A stretch of DNA of 64,000 nucleotides from Myxococcales bacterium (GTDB lineage: Bacteria; Myxococcota; Bradymonadia; UBA7976; UBA1532), in the NCBI GenBank assembly GCA_020633515.1, contig JACKDM010000027.1, positions 1-64,000 on the forward strand, written 5' to 3'. How positions within the stretch are numbered: position 1 is the stretch's first letter; each line of letters begins with the position of its first letter. Both the position numbers and the translations under genes were made by a program. The notes beneath the pieces are model-generated. The model saw nothing but the letters and a program-made list of their open reading frames with translations. It was not told where the DNA came from and searched no databases. Shown piece by piece: positions 17,062 to 25,439 of this stretch.

Positions 17062-18612
17062 ATGGCCTTCAAGATCACGTACTCGGTGCTCGACGCCGAC
17101 ATGACCGAGGTGCACGAGGCCTTCGACGCCGCGCTCGCCGAGGTGCGGGGCAAGCTCGGGGGTGAGGTGCCGTCGTGGGTCGGCGGGGAGCCGGTGACGA
17201 CGGGGGCGCTGATCACGAGCAGCAACCCGGCGCGGAGCGACGAGGTGCTCGTTCGGGCGCACGCGGTGGGCGACGATCACATCGACATGGCGGTGGACGC
17301 GGCGCGGGCGGCGCAGCGGCGGTGGGCGGCGCTCGATTGGCGGGAGCGGGTCGCGCGGATCCGCAAGGCGGCCGATCTGATCTCGGAGCGGCGCATGCCC
17401 TTCGCGGCGGTGATGGCGCTCGAGGTCGGCAAGAACCGGCTCGAGAGCATGGGCGACGTCGAAGAGGCGGCCGATCTGTTGCGCTACTACGCGGGCATCG
17501 TCGAGCAGAACGAGGGCTTCATCAAGCCGATGACCCGGCTCGCGCCCAACGAGGACGTCGCGAGCGTGCTGCGGCCCTACGGGGTCTTCGCGGTCATCAG
17601 CCCGTTCAACTTCCCCGCGGCGCTCGCGGCGGGCATGTCGGGCGGGGCGCTGCTCGGCGGCAACGCGGTGATCCTCAAGCCGAGCGAAGAGACGCCGTGG
17701 TGCACCGAGATGCTGTATCACTGCCTCGCCGACGCGGGGCTGCCGGCGGGTCTCTTCCAGGTGCTGCACGGGCGCGGTGAGACGGTGGGTGATGCCTTGA
17801 TCCGCCACCCGGGGATCGATGGCTGCGCGTTCACCGGCAGCACCGAGGTCGGCATGGCGATCTTCCGGGTGATGACCGAGGATCGCATCCGCCCGGCGCT
17901 CTTGGAGATGGGTGGCAAGAACCCGTGCATCATCGACGCCGACGCCGACGTCGAGCAGGCGATCGAGGGCTGCTTCAAGTCGGCGTTCGGGCTCTCGGGG
18001 CAGAAGTGCAGCGCGCTGAGCCGGGTGTATGTGCACGAGCGGCTCAAGGATCGCTTCATCGCCGGGCTCGTCGCGAAGGCCAAGGCGATGGTGGTGGGTG
18101 ATCCCACCCGCGCCGATGTGTACATGGGTCCGGTCATCGACGCCCGCGCGGTGCTGCGCTTCGAAGAGGCCGCCGAGGCGGCGCGCGCGGATGGCATCGT
18201 GCATCACGGCGGGCATCGGCTCACCGGCGGCGAGTACGACGGCGGGCGCTTCGTGGCGCCGACGATCGTGGAGGTGCCGCCGGGGCACTGGATCGAGAAG
18301 ACCGAGCTGTTCCTGCCGTTCGTGACGGTGAGCGGCTTCACCGACATCGAGGACGCGATGGAGCGGGCCAACGACGTCGAGTATGGCTTGACCGCCGGGT
18401 TCTACGGGCGCGAGCGCGAGGCCTGGTTCCTCGATCACATCCGCGCCGGCGTGCTCTACACCAACCGCCCCGCCGGTGCGACCACCGGCGCGTGGCCCGG
18501 CGTGCAGCCGTTCTGCGGATGGAAGCGCAGCGGCTCGACGGGCAAGGGCGGGTGCGGCCCGTACTACGTCGCGCAGTTCATGCGCGAGCAGTCGCGGACG
18601 CGGGTCGGCTGA
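17062..18612 (+). CDS. Aldehyde dehydrogenase family protein (P5C/semialdehyde dehydrogenase type)
   Basis: A 516-aa protein with GGAGGAG at 17051-17057 before ATG 17062. NAD(P)-aldehyde dehydrogenase hallmarks: SPFNFP (cofactor/active-site Asn region), KPSEETP, FTGSTEVG, general base E282 in LEMGGKNP, and catalytic C316 in SGQKCSA. GQKCSA and the C-terminal GSTGKGGCGPYYV resemble L-glutamate gamma-semialdehyde (1-pyrroline-5-carboxylate) dehydrogenases, so the substrate may be glutamate semialdehyde or a related omega-semialdehyde. It is the first gene of a five-gene plus-strand cluster with two class-III aminotransferases, which could supply its aldehyde substrate. Confidence 0.88.
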   Translation: MAFKITYSVLDADMTEVHEAFDAALAEVRGKLGGEVPSWVGGEPVTTGALITSSNPARSDEVLVRAHAVGDDHIDMAVDAARAAQRRWAALDWRERVARIRKAADLISERRMPFAAVMALEVGKNRLESMGDVEEAADLLRYYAGIVEQNEGFIKPMTRLAPNEDVASVLRPYGVFAVISPFNFPAALAAGMSGGALLGGNAVILKPSEETPWCTEMLYHCLADAGLPAGLFQVLHGRGETVGDALIRHPGIDGCAFTGSTEVGMAIFRVMTEDRIRPALLEMGGKNPCIIDADADVEQAIEGCFKSAFGLSGQKCSALSRVYVHERLKDRFIAGLVAKAKAMVVGDPTRADVYMGPVIDARAVLRFEEAAEAARADGIVHHGGHRLTGGEYDGGRFVAPTIVEVPPGHWIEKTELFLPFVTVSGFTDIEDAMERANDVEYGLTAGFYGREREAWFLDHIRAGVLYTNRPAGATTGAWPGVQPFCGWKRSGSTGKGGCGPYYVAQFMREQSRTRVG

Positions 18613-18628
18613 GAAGGGGGGAGATGAC

Positions 18629-19975
18629 ATGAGCGACATCATGCGGCCCGAGATCCGGGTCGAGCCGCCGGGGCCGAAGGCTTCGGTGATCATCGCGAAG
18701 GACCGCGCCTACAGCTCGCCGTCCTATATCAAGGAGTACCCGCTCGTCGTCGATCGCGGCGAGGGGCCGTGGGTGTACGACGTCGATGGCAACCGCTACC
18801 TCGATCTGATGGCAGGCATCGCGACGACCTCGACGGGGCACGCGCACCCCAAGGTGGTCGATGCCATCCAGCAGGCGGCGGCGAAGTTCCTCCACATCTG
18901 CGGGACCGACTTCTACTACCAGAGCTTCTCCGATCTGTGCGAGCGGCTCGCGAAGCTCGTGCCCGAGATGGGTCCGAAGAAGGTCTTTCTGACCAACTCG
19001 GGCTCGGAGGCGCTCGACGGCGCGCTCAAGCTCGTGCGCAGCCATACGCGGCGGCGCAATGTCATCGCGTTCCGGGGCGCCTTCCACGGGCGCACGCTGG
19101 CGGCGATCAGCCTCAACGCGTCGAAGGTCAAGTACCGCAAGGACTTCGGGCCGCTGTTGAGCGGGGTCTATCACACCGAGTATCCGCCGGCGGCGATCCA
19201 TCGCAAGGGCGATGACGACGACGGGCGCAGCTACGCGCGGCGGATCGAGAGCGACATCTTCCAGCGGCTGTGCGCGCCGGACGAGGTCGCGGCGATCATG
19301 ATCGAGCCGATCCTCGGCGAGGGCGGCTACGTGCCGCCGCCGAAGGCGTTTTTGCAGGAGCTGCGGCGCATGTGCGACGAGCATGGCATCATGCTCGTCT
19401 TCGACGAGGTGCAGTCGGGCATGGGTCGCACCGGGCACATGTTCGCGTGCGAGCATTACGGGGTCTATCCCGACGTGCTGCTCTCGGCGAAGGGGATCGC
19501 GTCGGGCATGCCGATCGGGGCGATCATCGCGCGCGAGCCGGTGATGAGCTGGGGCTCGGGCACGCATGGCAGCACCTACGGGGGCAACCCGGTGTGCTGC
19601 GCGGCGGCGCTCGCGACGATCGATGTCATCGAGGGGCTCTTGCCGCAGGTGCGCGACGTGGGCGAGTACCTGATGGCGGGGCTGCGGGAGCTCGCGCAGC
19701 GCTTCCCGGTGATCGCCGAGGTGCGCGGGGTGGGGCTGATGGTCGGCGCGGAGTTCCTCGCGCCGAATGGCAAGCCGGCGGCGGAGTTCGTGGGGGCCTT
19801 GGAGCAGCTCGCGTTCCGCAAGGGGCTCTTGCTGCTCGGCTGCGGCAAGTCGACGATCCGCTTCGCGCCGCCGCTGGTGCTGACGCGGGAGCACGTCGAC
19901 GCGGCGATGCCGATCCTGGCCGACTGTCTGGCCGAGCTGTGCACGCAGTTCGGCTATCCGATGAACGCCGCATGA
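18629..19975 (+). CDS. Class-III PLP aminotransferase (4-aminobutyrate/omega-amino acid type)
   Basis: A 448-aa protein with GGGGGGAG ahead of ATG 18629. Fold-type I class-III features: NSGSEA (phosphate binding), FHGRT, FDEVQSGMGRTG and the Schiff-base lysine K288 in SAKGIASGMPIGA. Next comes GSTYGGNPV, which is typical of acetylornithine/4-aminobutyrate aminotransferases. The carboxylate-binding residues cannot be assigned, so the exact amino donor is unknown. It lies 16 nt after the aldehyde dehydrogenase and overlaps the following aminotransferase gene by four bases (ATGA). Confidence 0.88.
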   Translation: MSDIMRPEIRVEPPGPKASVIIAKDRAYSSPSYIKEYPLVVDRGEGPWVYDVDGNRYLDLMAGIATTSTGHAHPKVVDAIQQAAAKFLHICGTDFYYQSFSDLCERLAKLVPEMGPKKVFLTNSGSEALDGALKLVRSHTRRRNVIAFRGAFHGRTLAAISLNASKVKYRKDFGPLLSGVYHTEYPPAAIHRKGDDDDGRSYARRIESDIFQRLCAPDEVAAIMIEPILGEGGYVPPPKAFLQELRRMCDEHGIMLVFDEVQSGMGRTGHMFACEHYGVYPDVLLSAKGIASGMPIGAIIAREPVMSWGSGTHGSTYGGNPVCCAAALATIDVIEGLLPQVRDVGEYLMAGLRELAQRFPVIAEVRGVGLMVGAEFLAPNGKPAAEFVGALEQLAFRKGLLLLGCGKSTIRFAPPLVLTREHVDAAMPILADCLAELCTQFGYPMNAA

Positions 19976-21300
19976 CACCCGACCTCGAGGCCCGCCAGCG
20001 GGCGCATGTGCTCTACACCTGGAGCGCGCAGGAGACCGCGAAGCCGGTGCGGATCACCGGCGGCGAGGGCGCGTGGTTCTTCGATGACACCGGCGAGCGG
20101 TGGCTCGACTTCGAGAGCCAGGTCTTCAACGCCAACCTGGGGCACGGGGAGAAGCGGGTCAGCGAGGCGATCAAGGCACAGGTCGACGCGCTGGCTTGCG
20201 CGCATCCGGCCGCGGTCTTCGACGCGAAGACGCGGCTGGGCGAGGCGCTGGCGCGGATCACGCCGGGGGACCTCGACCATGTCTTCTTGTGCCTCTCGGG
20301 CGCCGAGGCGAACGAGAACGCGTTCAAGATCGCGCGCATGGTGACCGGGCGCTCGAAGGTGATCGCGCGGCGGCGCTCGTACCATGGCGCGACGATGGGC
20401 GCGTTGAGCCTGACGGGTGACAACCGGCGCTGGCCGGTGGAGCCGGGGCTGTGGGGGGTGCTGCGGGCGGAGGATCCGTACTGTTATCGCTGTCCGTTCG
20501 GGCTCGATGTGACGAACTGCGGGACGCGCTGCGCGACGCATCTGGAGCACATCATCGAGATGGAGGGCGCGCAGAGCATCGCGGCGGTGTTCATGGAGGG
20601 GGTCACCGGGACGGCGGGTGGCTTCATCCCGCCCGATGACTACTGGCCGAAGGTGCGCGAGATCTGCGATCGGCATGGCATCCTGCTGGTGGCGGACGAG
20701 GTGCTGAGCGGCTTCGGGCGGACCGGGAAGTGGTTCGCGGTCGATCACTGGGGGGTGGTGCCCGATATGCTGGTGATGGCCAAAGGCATCACCGGTGGCT
20801 ACGCGCCGCTGGCGGCGGTGGCGATGAGCGATCGCATCGCGCGGCACTTCGATCGGCAGACGCTGTGGTGTGGCTTGACGGGGTACGCGCACCCGCTGAG
20901 CTGCGCGGCGGCGGTGGCGGCGATCGAGGTGTACGAGGCGGATGGCTTGATCGAGAACTCGGCGACGCTCGGGCGGCACCTCGGGGAGCGGCTGGCGGGG
21001 TTGATGGCGAAGCATGAGTTGATCGGCGACGTGCGCAACCTGGGGCTGTACGGGACGATCGAGTTCGTGCGGGACCGGGGGAGCCGGGAGCCGATCGTGG
21101 GGCACGCGCAGCCGACGCCGCCGGGCTCGGTGCTCGCGCGGCTCGACGCGGGGCTGCGCGCGCGGCGGATGCACATCGCGCGCAAGGAGACGCGGCTGTA
21201 TGTGTGTCCGCCGCTGTGCATCACGCGGGCGGAGCTGGACGAAGGCATCGATCGGATCGACGCGGCCATCGCCGAGGCGGTGGCCGGGGGGAGGGAGTGA
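19972..21300 (+). CDS. Second class-III PLP aminotransferase (taurine/beta-alanine-pyruvate type)
   Basis: A 442-aa protein whose ATG overlaps the previous stop. Motifs: LSGAEANENAFKIAR, YHGATMGALSLTGD, ADEVLSGFGRTG and the PLP lysine K271 in MAKGITGGYAPL. Glycine follows the lysine triplet, as in pyruvate-dependent omega-transaminases. A local Cys cluster (CYRCPFGLDVTNCGTRC, residues ~165-181) is a feature of the taurine/beta-alanine:pyruvate branch. Differences from the first aminotransferase argue for two distinct substrates or sequential steps, not recent duplication. It is followed 4 nt later by the CoA-transferase A subunit. Confidence 0.87.
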   Translation: MTPDLEARQRAHVLYTWSAQETAKPVRITGGEGAWFFDDTGERWLDFESQVFNANLGHGEKRVSEAIKAQVDALACAHPAAVFDAKTRLGEALARITPGDLDHVFLCLSGAEANENAFKIARMVTGRSKVIARRRSYHGATMGALSLTGDNRRWPVEPGLWGVLRAEDPYCYRCPFGLDVTNCGTRCATHLEHIIEMEGAQSIAAVFMEGVTGTAGGFIPPDDYWPKVREICDRHGILLVADEVLSGFGRTGKWFAVDHWGVVPDMLVMAKGITGGYAPLAAVAMSDRIARHFDRQTLWCGLTGYAHPLSCAAAVAAIEVYEADGLIENSATLGRHLGERLAGLMAKHELIGDVRNLGLYGTIEFVRDRGSREPIVGHAQPTPPGSVLARLDAGLRARRMHIARKETRLYVCPPLCITRAELDEGIDRIDAAIAEAVAGGRE

Positions 21301-21304
21301 AGGC

Positions 21305-22036
21305 ATGAGCGAGGGGATGGCGCGGGGCGAGGTGACGGGGCGCAAGGTCTACGCCGACGCGGCGGCGGCGCTGCACGATGTCTTCTCGGGCGCGGTGATC
21401 ATGTCGGGTGGCTTCGGGTTGTGTGGCAACGCGGAGAACTGCATCGCGGAGCTGGCGCGGCGCGATGTGAAGGATCTGACGCTGATCAGCAACAACTGCG
21501 GCAACAAGGGGCTCGGGCTCGCGATCCTGCTCAAGCAGCGCAAGGTGGCGCGGGTGGTGGGGAGCTTCATCGGGGGCAACCCGGACCTGCAGGCGCAGTA
21601 TCTGGCGGGGGAGCTCGAGGTGGAGCTGTGTCCGCAGGGCACGCTGGCGGAGCGGATCCGGGCGGGGGGCGCGGGGCTGGGCGGGTTCTTCACGCCGACG
21701 GGGGTGGGTACGGTGGTGGCGGAGGGCAAGGAGGAGCGGGTGATCGACGGGCGGCGGTATATCTTGGAGACGCCGCTGCGGGCGGACTTTGCGATCGTGC
21801 GCGCGGAGTACGGGGATGCCTTCGGCAACCTGCGGTTTTATGGGACGGCGCGCAACTTCAGCCCGCATATGGCGATGGCGGCGAAGGTGGCGGTGGCGGA
21901 GGTGGATCATCTGGTGCCGGTGGGTGAGCTGGGGCCGGATGACATCCACCTGCCGGGGGTGTTCGTGCAGCGGGTGTTTCAGGGGCGGGATTATGAGGAT
22001 CCCATCGAGTATCGGACGACGCGGCCGAAGGGCTGA
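21305..22036 (+). CDS. scoA: 3-oxoacid CoA-transferase subunit A
   Basis: A 243-aa protein with GGGGGAGGGAG before ATG 21305. Family-I CoA-transferase alpha-subunit motifs: MSGGFGLCGNAENCI, ISNNCGNKGLG, SFIGGNPDLQAQYLAGELEVELCPQGTLAERIRAGGAG and the glycine-rich turn FFTPTGVGT. It should pair with the beta subunit encoded on the opposite strand at 22502-23134 to move CoA from succinyl-CoA or another donor to a 3-oxoacid. The gene belongs to the amine-catabolism cluster. scoA and scoB are normally adjacent and co-directional; here they converge with a cupin gene between them. Confidence 0.9.
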   Translation: MSEGMARGEVTGRKVYADAAAALHDVFSGAVIMSGGFGLCGNAENCIAELARRDVKDLTLISNNCGNKGLGLAILLKQRKVARVVGSFIGGNPDLQAQYLAGELEVELCPQGTLAERIRAGGAGLGGFFTPTGVGTVVAEGKEERVIDGRRYILETPLRADFAIVRAEYGDAFGNLRFYGTARNFSPHMAMAAKVAVAEVDHLVPVGELGPDDIHLPGVFVQRVFQGRDYEDPIEYRTTRPKG

Positions 22037-22168
22037 GTGTCGGTTGGGGCGCGTCGGGGCAGGGCGGGGCAGGGTGCCCCGGGCGTGGTCGATGGCAGGG
22101 CGGGTGGCCGGTGGCGCGGGCGTTGCAGCCGGGGCGGGGCAGCGTGACCCTGGCTGGAGTGAGATGCC
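22037..22168. other. Intergenic segment between scoA and the cupin gene
   Basis: This 132-bp G-rich segment shows two short direct repeats of CGGGGCAGG/GCGGGGCAGGG near 22055-22075. No coding signal is visible. It ends with a GGAG ribosome site about 8 nt before ATG 22169. Nothing resembling a terminator is seen. Confidence 0.4.
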
Positions 22169-22501
22169 ATGAGCGACAAGAGCAGCACGTACAAGACCGC
22201 CGCCGATGAGAGCCGCCGCGGGGCGGATGGGCAGATCCCGCTGGCGCGGGGCGAGCGGGTGTCGATGCGGATGTGGGCGGAGCGACCGGGTGACAAGGAG
22301 GAGAGCGCGCTGCATTCGCGGGACTACGAGGTGGTGGGTTATGTGATCGAGGGGGCGGCGACGCTGGAGGTGGAGGGGGATGAGATCAGCCTGCGCGCGG
22401 GTGACTCGTGGTGCGTGCCGGCGGGGGCGAAGCATCGGTATCGGATCGAGGAGGCGTTCCGCGCGGTGGAGGCGGTGTCGCCGGCGCAGCGGGGGAAGTG
22501 A
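22169..22501 (+). CDS. Small single-domain cupin protein
   Basis: A 110-aa protein. The conserved cupin core reads HSRDYEVVGYVIEGAATLEVEGDEISLRAGDSWCVPAGAKHRYRI, matching motif 1 (H/D-x-E then G) and motif 2 (P-A-G-x-x-H). Metal ligands would be His49/Glu53-type residues and His81, so metal binding is likely. Small cupins act as isomerases, dioxygenases or ligand sensors; nothing distinguishes them here. Its stop TGA (22499-22501) directly abuts the stop of the convergent CoA-transferase B gene (22502-22504). Confidence 0.8.
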   Translation: MSDKSSTYKTAADESRRGADGQIPLARGERVSMRMWAERPGDKEESALHSRDYEVVGYVIEGAATLEVEGDEISLRAGDSWCVPAGAKHRYRIEEAFRAVEAVSPAQRGK

Positions 22502-23134
22502 TCAGGCGCTGATGATGGGGGCGGCGGTGAGCTTCTGGACCTCGTCGAGGGTGTGACCGTCGGCGAGGTCGACGAGCACGAAGCCGCGGTCGGTGACGTC
22601 GAGGGTGGCGAGGTCGGTGATGACGCGGTCGACGCAGCCGACGCCGGTGAGGGGCAGGGTGCAGCGGTCGAGGAGCTTGGGGCCGCCGTCGTCGGTGGTG
22701 TGGGTCATGAGCACGATGACCCGGCGGGCGCCGCTGACGAGGTCCATGGCGCCGCCCATGCCATTGACGCGCTTGCCGGGGATCATCCAGTTGGCGAGGT
22801 CGCCGTTCTGGCCGACCTGCATCCCGCCGAGGACGGCGACGTCGAGGTGGCCGCCGCGGATCATGGCGAAGCTGGTGGCGGAGTCGAAGAAGCTGCCGCC
22901 GGGGAGCACGGTGACGGTCTCTTTGCCGGCGTTGATGATCTTGGGATCTTCTTCGCCTTCGTAGGGGAAGGGTCCCATGCCGAGGAGGCCGTTTTCGGAG
23001 TGGAGGAGGACGTGTACGTCGGGGGGGAGGTGGTTGGCGACGAGGGTGGGGATGCCGATGCCGAGGTTGACGACGTCGCCGTCTCGAAGCTCGGCGGCGG
23101 CGCGGGCGGCCATCTGTTCACGGGTGCGGGGCAC
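22502..23134 (-). CDS. scoB: 3-oxoacid CoA-transferase subunit B
   Basis: A 210-aa protein with the catalytic glutamate E47 in [15 protein letters not shown], the residue that forms the glutamyl-CoA thioester in family-I CoA-transferases. Also present: [11 protein letters not shown] at the N-terminus, [14 protein letters not shown], and [17 protein letters not shown]. The length is normal for a beta subunit. The gene runs on the minus strand, so expression must be independent of scoA; the region 23135-23290 separates it from the divergent HARE-HTH gene. The partner subunit lies at 21305-22036. Confidence 0.9.
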   Translation of the reverse strand: MPRTREQMAARAAAELRDGDVVNLGIGIPTLVANHLPPDVHVLLHSENGLLGMGPFPYEGEEDPKIINAGKETVTVLPGGSFFDSATSFAMIRGGHLDVAVLGGMQVGQNGDLANWMIPGKRVNGMGGAMDLVSGARRVIVLMTHTTDDGGPKLLDRCTLPLTGVGCVDRVITDLATLDVTDRGFVLVDLADGHTLDEVQKLTAAPIISA

Positions 23135-23214
23135 GGGCGACTCCTGGAGGGCTTTGCGCGCGCATGATAGCGGGGGCGGGCGGCGGCCGGAAGGCGGGCG
23201 TCTTCGCGGATGAC

Positions 23215-23253
23215 TTTCGGTCGGCGCGGCTCTTTGGTAGACAACGCGTCTAC
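23215..23253 (+). promoter_or_regulatory. Possible promoter with overlapping palindrome upstream of the HARE-HTH gene
   Basis: TTTCGG (23215-23220), a 17-bp spacer and TAGACA (23238-23243) form a weak -35/-10 pair. The -10 lies inside a perfect inverted repeat GTAGAC-AACGC-GTCTAC (23237-23253), which could be an operator. The HARE-HTH gene starts at 23291. Confidence 0.35.
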
Positions 23254-23290
23254 GCCCGGCCGGTCCGGGCCCGGATGAGCCGAGAGAGAC

Positions 23291-24049
23291 ATGTCAGCGA
23301 GCGCCCGACTGGTAGAGATCGCGCGCCGGATCCTCGAAGAGGCCGGCCGACCCCTCAACGTGCGTCGCATCCTGCGGCTGGTGGAGCAGGAGGCGGGCGG
23401 GGGCGAGGCGCCGTCGCTGGATGCGGTGGGGGCGGCGCTGGCGGCGGGGGCGCGGCAGGGGGTGTTCGTCGAGCAGCGGCGGGGGATCTTCGCGCTGGGT
23501 GAGGGGGCGGGGGAGGGCGTCGAGGCGGAGAGCGTCGAGGTGGCCGAGGTGGCCGAGGTGGCCGAGGTGGCCGAGGTGGAGTCGGAGCGCGAGGGGCGCG
23601 GGCGGCGGCGGCGGCGGCGGCGGGAAGAGAGTGACGGGGGGGCGCCGGTGGCGCCGCCGTCGATCGATGGCACGGCGGAGCTGAGCGCGCAGACGGAGGA
23701 TCGGGAGGCGCTGAAGGGCAAGCTGTGGGATCGGCTGCGGCAGCGGGCGGCGGAGGTGACCGATCAGCCGATCGCGGCGCGGCCGGAGGAGCCGCGGCGG
23801 GGGCGGGAGGCGGAGGAGGCGGGTGACGAGGGTCCGCGGCGGCGGCGGCGGCGGCGGGAGGCGGCGGATGTCGAGGCGGCGCCGACGGCGCAGGCGGCGG
23901 AGGCGGCGCGGACGGAGCCGAAGGATCTGGCGCGGGCGGAGCCGGGTGAGGGGGAGCGGCGGGGGGAGGTGGATCTGAAGGCGGCGCTGCGGGCGCGGCT
24001 GGCGCGGCGGGCGGGGATGAGCCGGAGGCGGCGCGGCCGGCGTGGGTGA
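23291..24049 (+). pseudogene. HARE-HTH protein, N-terminal segment of a frame-broken HARE-HTH/Mrr-like gene
   Basis: The readable segment is 252 codons. Residues 1-70 form a winged-helix HARE-HTH domain (ARLVEIARRILEEAGRPLNVRRILRLVE, then GVFVEQRRGIFAL), a module known in bacteria fused to restriction-endonuclease domains and proposed to read modified DNA. An Arg/Glu/Ala low-complexity linker follows, with a VAEVAEVAEVAEVE run and Arg6-7 clusters. Near 24010 the sense of the protein moves into another frame (RRAG-DEPEAARP), so the TGA at 24047-24049 probably does not mark the true end. The Mrr-like C-terminus lies at 25440-26442. Either the frame breaks are assembly errors in extreme-GC repeats or the gene is decaying. 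Confidence 0.6.
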
Positions 24050-25439
24050 GGCGCGGGCGGCGGGGAGGAGGGCGAGGAAGCGCGAGGAGACGATGCGGTC
24101 GCGGTTGGCGGCGCGGTTGCAGGGGCAGGATGACGAGGCGGCCGAGGAGGCGAGCCGCGGCGCCCGTGGCTGGGCGAGCGCGCGGGCGAGGGCGCGGGCG
24201 AAGAGGTCGATCTGAAGGCGGCGATGCGGGCGCGGCTGGCGCGGCGGCTGGGCAGCGCGGCGGCGGTCGAGGGCCGGTGGCCGTGGTCGAGGCCGCCCGG
24301 CAGCAGCAGGCAGCGGAACGCGCGTTGGCAGCGCGGAGGGCGAGGTGAGCGGCGGTGGGAGCGCGGTGAAGGCGGGCGTGGCCGCAGTGATTCCGCGCGG
24401 GAGCGTGACGGCGGACGGGCGCGCAGCGAGGCGGCGAGCGCGGCGAAGGTGGCCGGGAGCGCAGCGAAGGCGGCGTGAGCGCGACGGCGGGCGTGGCCGC
24501 GGTGAATCCGGCGTGACAGTGAAGGCGGGCGTCCGCGCGGCGAAGGTGGCCGGAGCGCGGCGAAGGCGGGCGTGACCGCGGGGAAGGCGGGCGTGAGCGC
24601 GACGGCGGGCGTGGCCGCGGTGAATCCAGGGCGTGACAGTGACGGCGGCTCGAACGCGGTGAAGGCAGGCGTGAGCGCGCGGCGAAGGGGGCGGACCGCG
24701 GTCGCCGTGACCGCGGCGGTGAGGGCGGCCGGCGGGAGCGCGAAGGTGATCGCGGTCCGCGTGGCCGGGACGGGCGCGCGGCGAGCAGCCTGAGCAGGGC
24801 GAGCGGACGGGGCGGTCGTCGGTGGACGCGGAGCGCGCGGCGCCGGTCGCTGCGGGCGAGGGTGCAGGGAGCGGCGAGGGCGAGCGTGATCCGCGGGCGC
24901 TGCTGCAGGCGCAGTTGATGGCGCGCACCGGAGACGAGGCGCCGGCTGCGGTCGAGGCGAAGCCGGTGACGCCCTGGCGCAGCCCGCGAGGCGGCGAAGC
25001 GGACGGCGACCGAGCGCGCGGCGCCAGCGACCCAGCAGGCAGCGGAGCAGGCGGCGGCCGAGCGCGCGGCGCCCGAGGCGGCGACGCGGGCAGGGCGACC
25101 GAGGCCGGGCGGGGCGCGGCGCGGGATCCGCGCTCGCTGCTCAAGGCGCGGCTGATGGCGCGGACCGGTGACGAGCCGGCGGCCGAGGCGCCTGCGGCGG
25201 TGACGGCGGTCGAGGCGAGCGTGGGCGGTCTGCTCGGCGCGGCGCCCGATGAGCCGCCGGCGCGGCGCGAGGCGAGCGCGGCGGTCGATCCGGCCGATCT
25301 GCGGTCGCGGCTGAGGCGCGCTCGGTCAGGGGCGAGCGCGACGCGGCCGGGCGGCGTGAAGCCGCGCGCGTCGCAGCGTCGGCCGAGGCGGCGCAGGTCG
25401 AGCGGCCGAGTCGCGACGGCAGCGCGGGTCGAGCGGCCG
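24050..25439 (+). pseudogene. Frame-broken repetitive linker of the HARE-HTH/Mrr-like gene
   Basis: No continuous reading frame is present, but recognisable units of a helical motif recur in shifting frames: DLKAALRARLARR (near 23970), ETMRSRLAARLQGQ (near 24090), DLKAAMRARLARRLG (near 24210), DPRALLQAQLMARTGDE (near 24890), DPRSLLKARLMARTGDE (near 25125) and DPADLRSRLRRAR (near 25290). The pattern is (D/E)-P-x-x-L-x-A-x-L-x-R, about 12-17 residues, joined by Ala/Glu/Pro linkers. This shared motif shows the stretch was coding. It is extremely GC-rich, where indel errors are expected. No independent gene is supported here. Confidence 0.55.

Noticed and set aside
23301..24049. Arg/Glu-rich stretch as an independent ribonuclease E-like protein
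   Set aside because: Arg and Glu runs are low complexity within the HARE-HTH protein; no S1 or DNase I-like motif is present.
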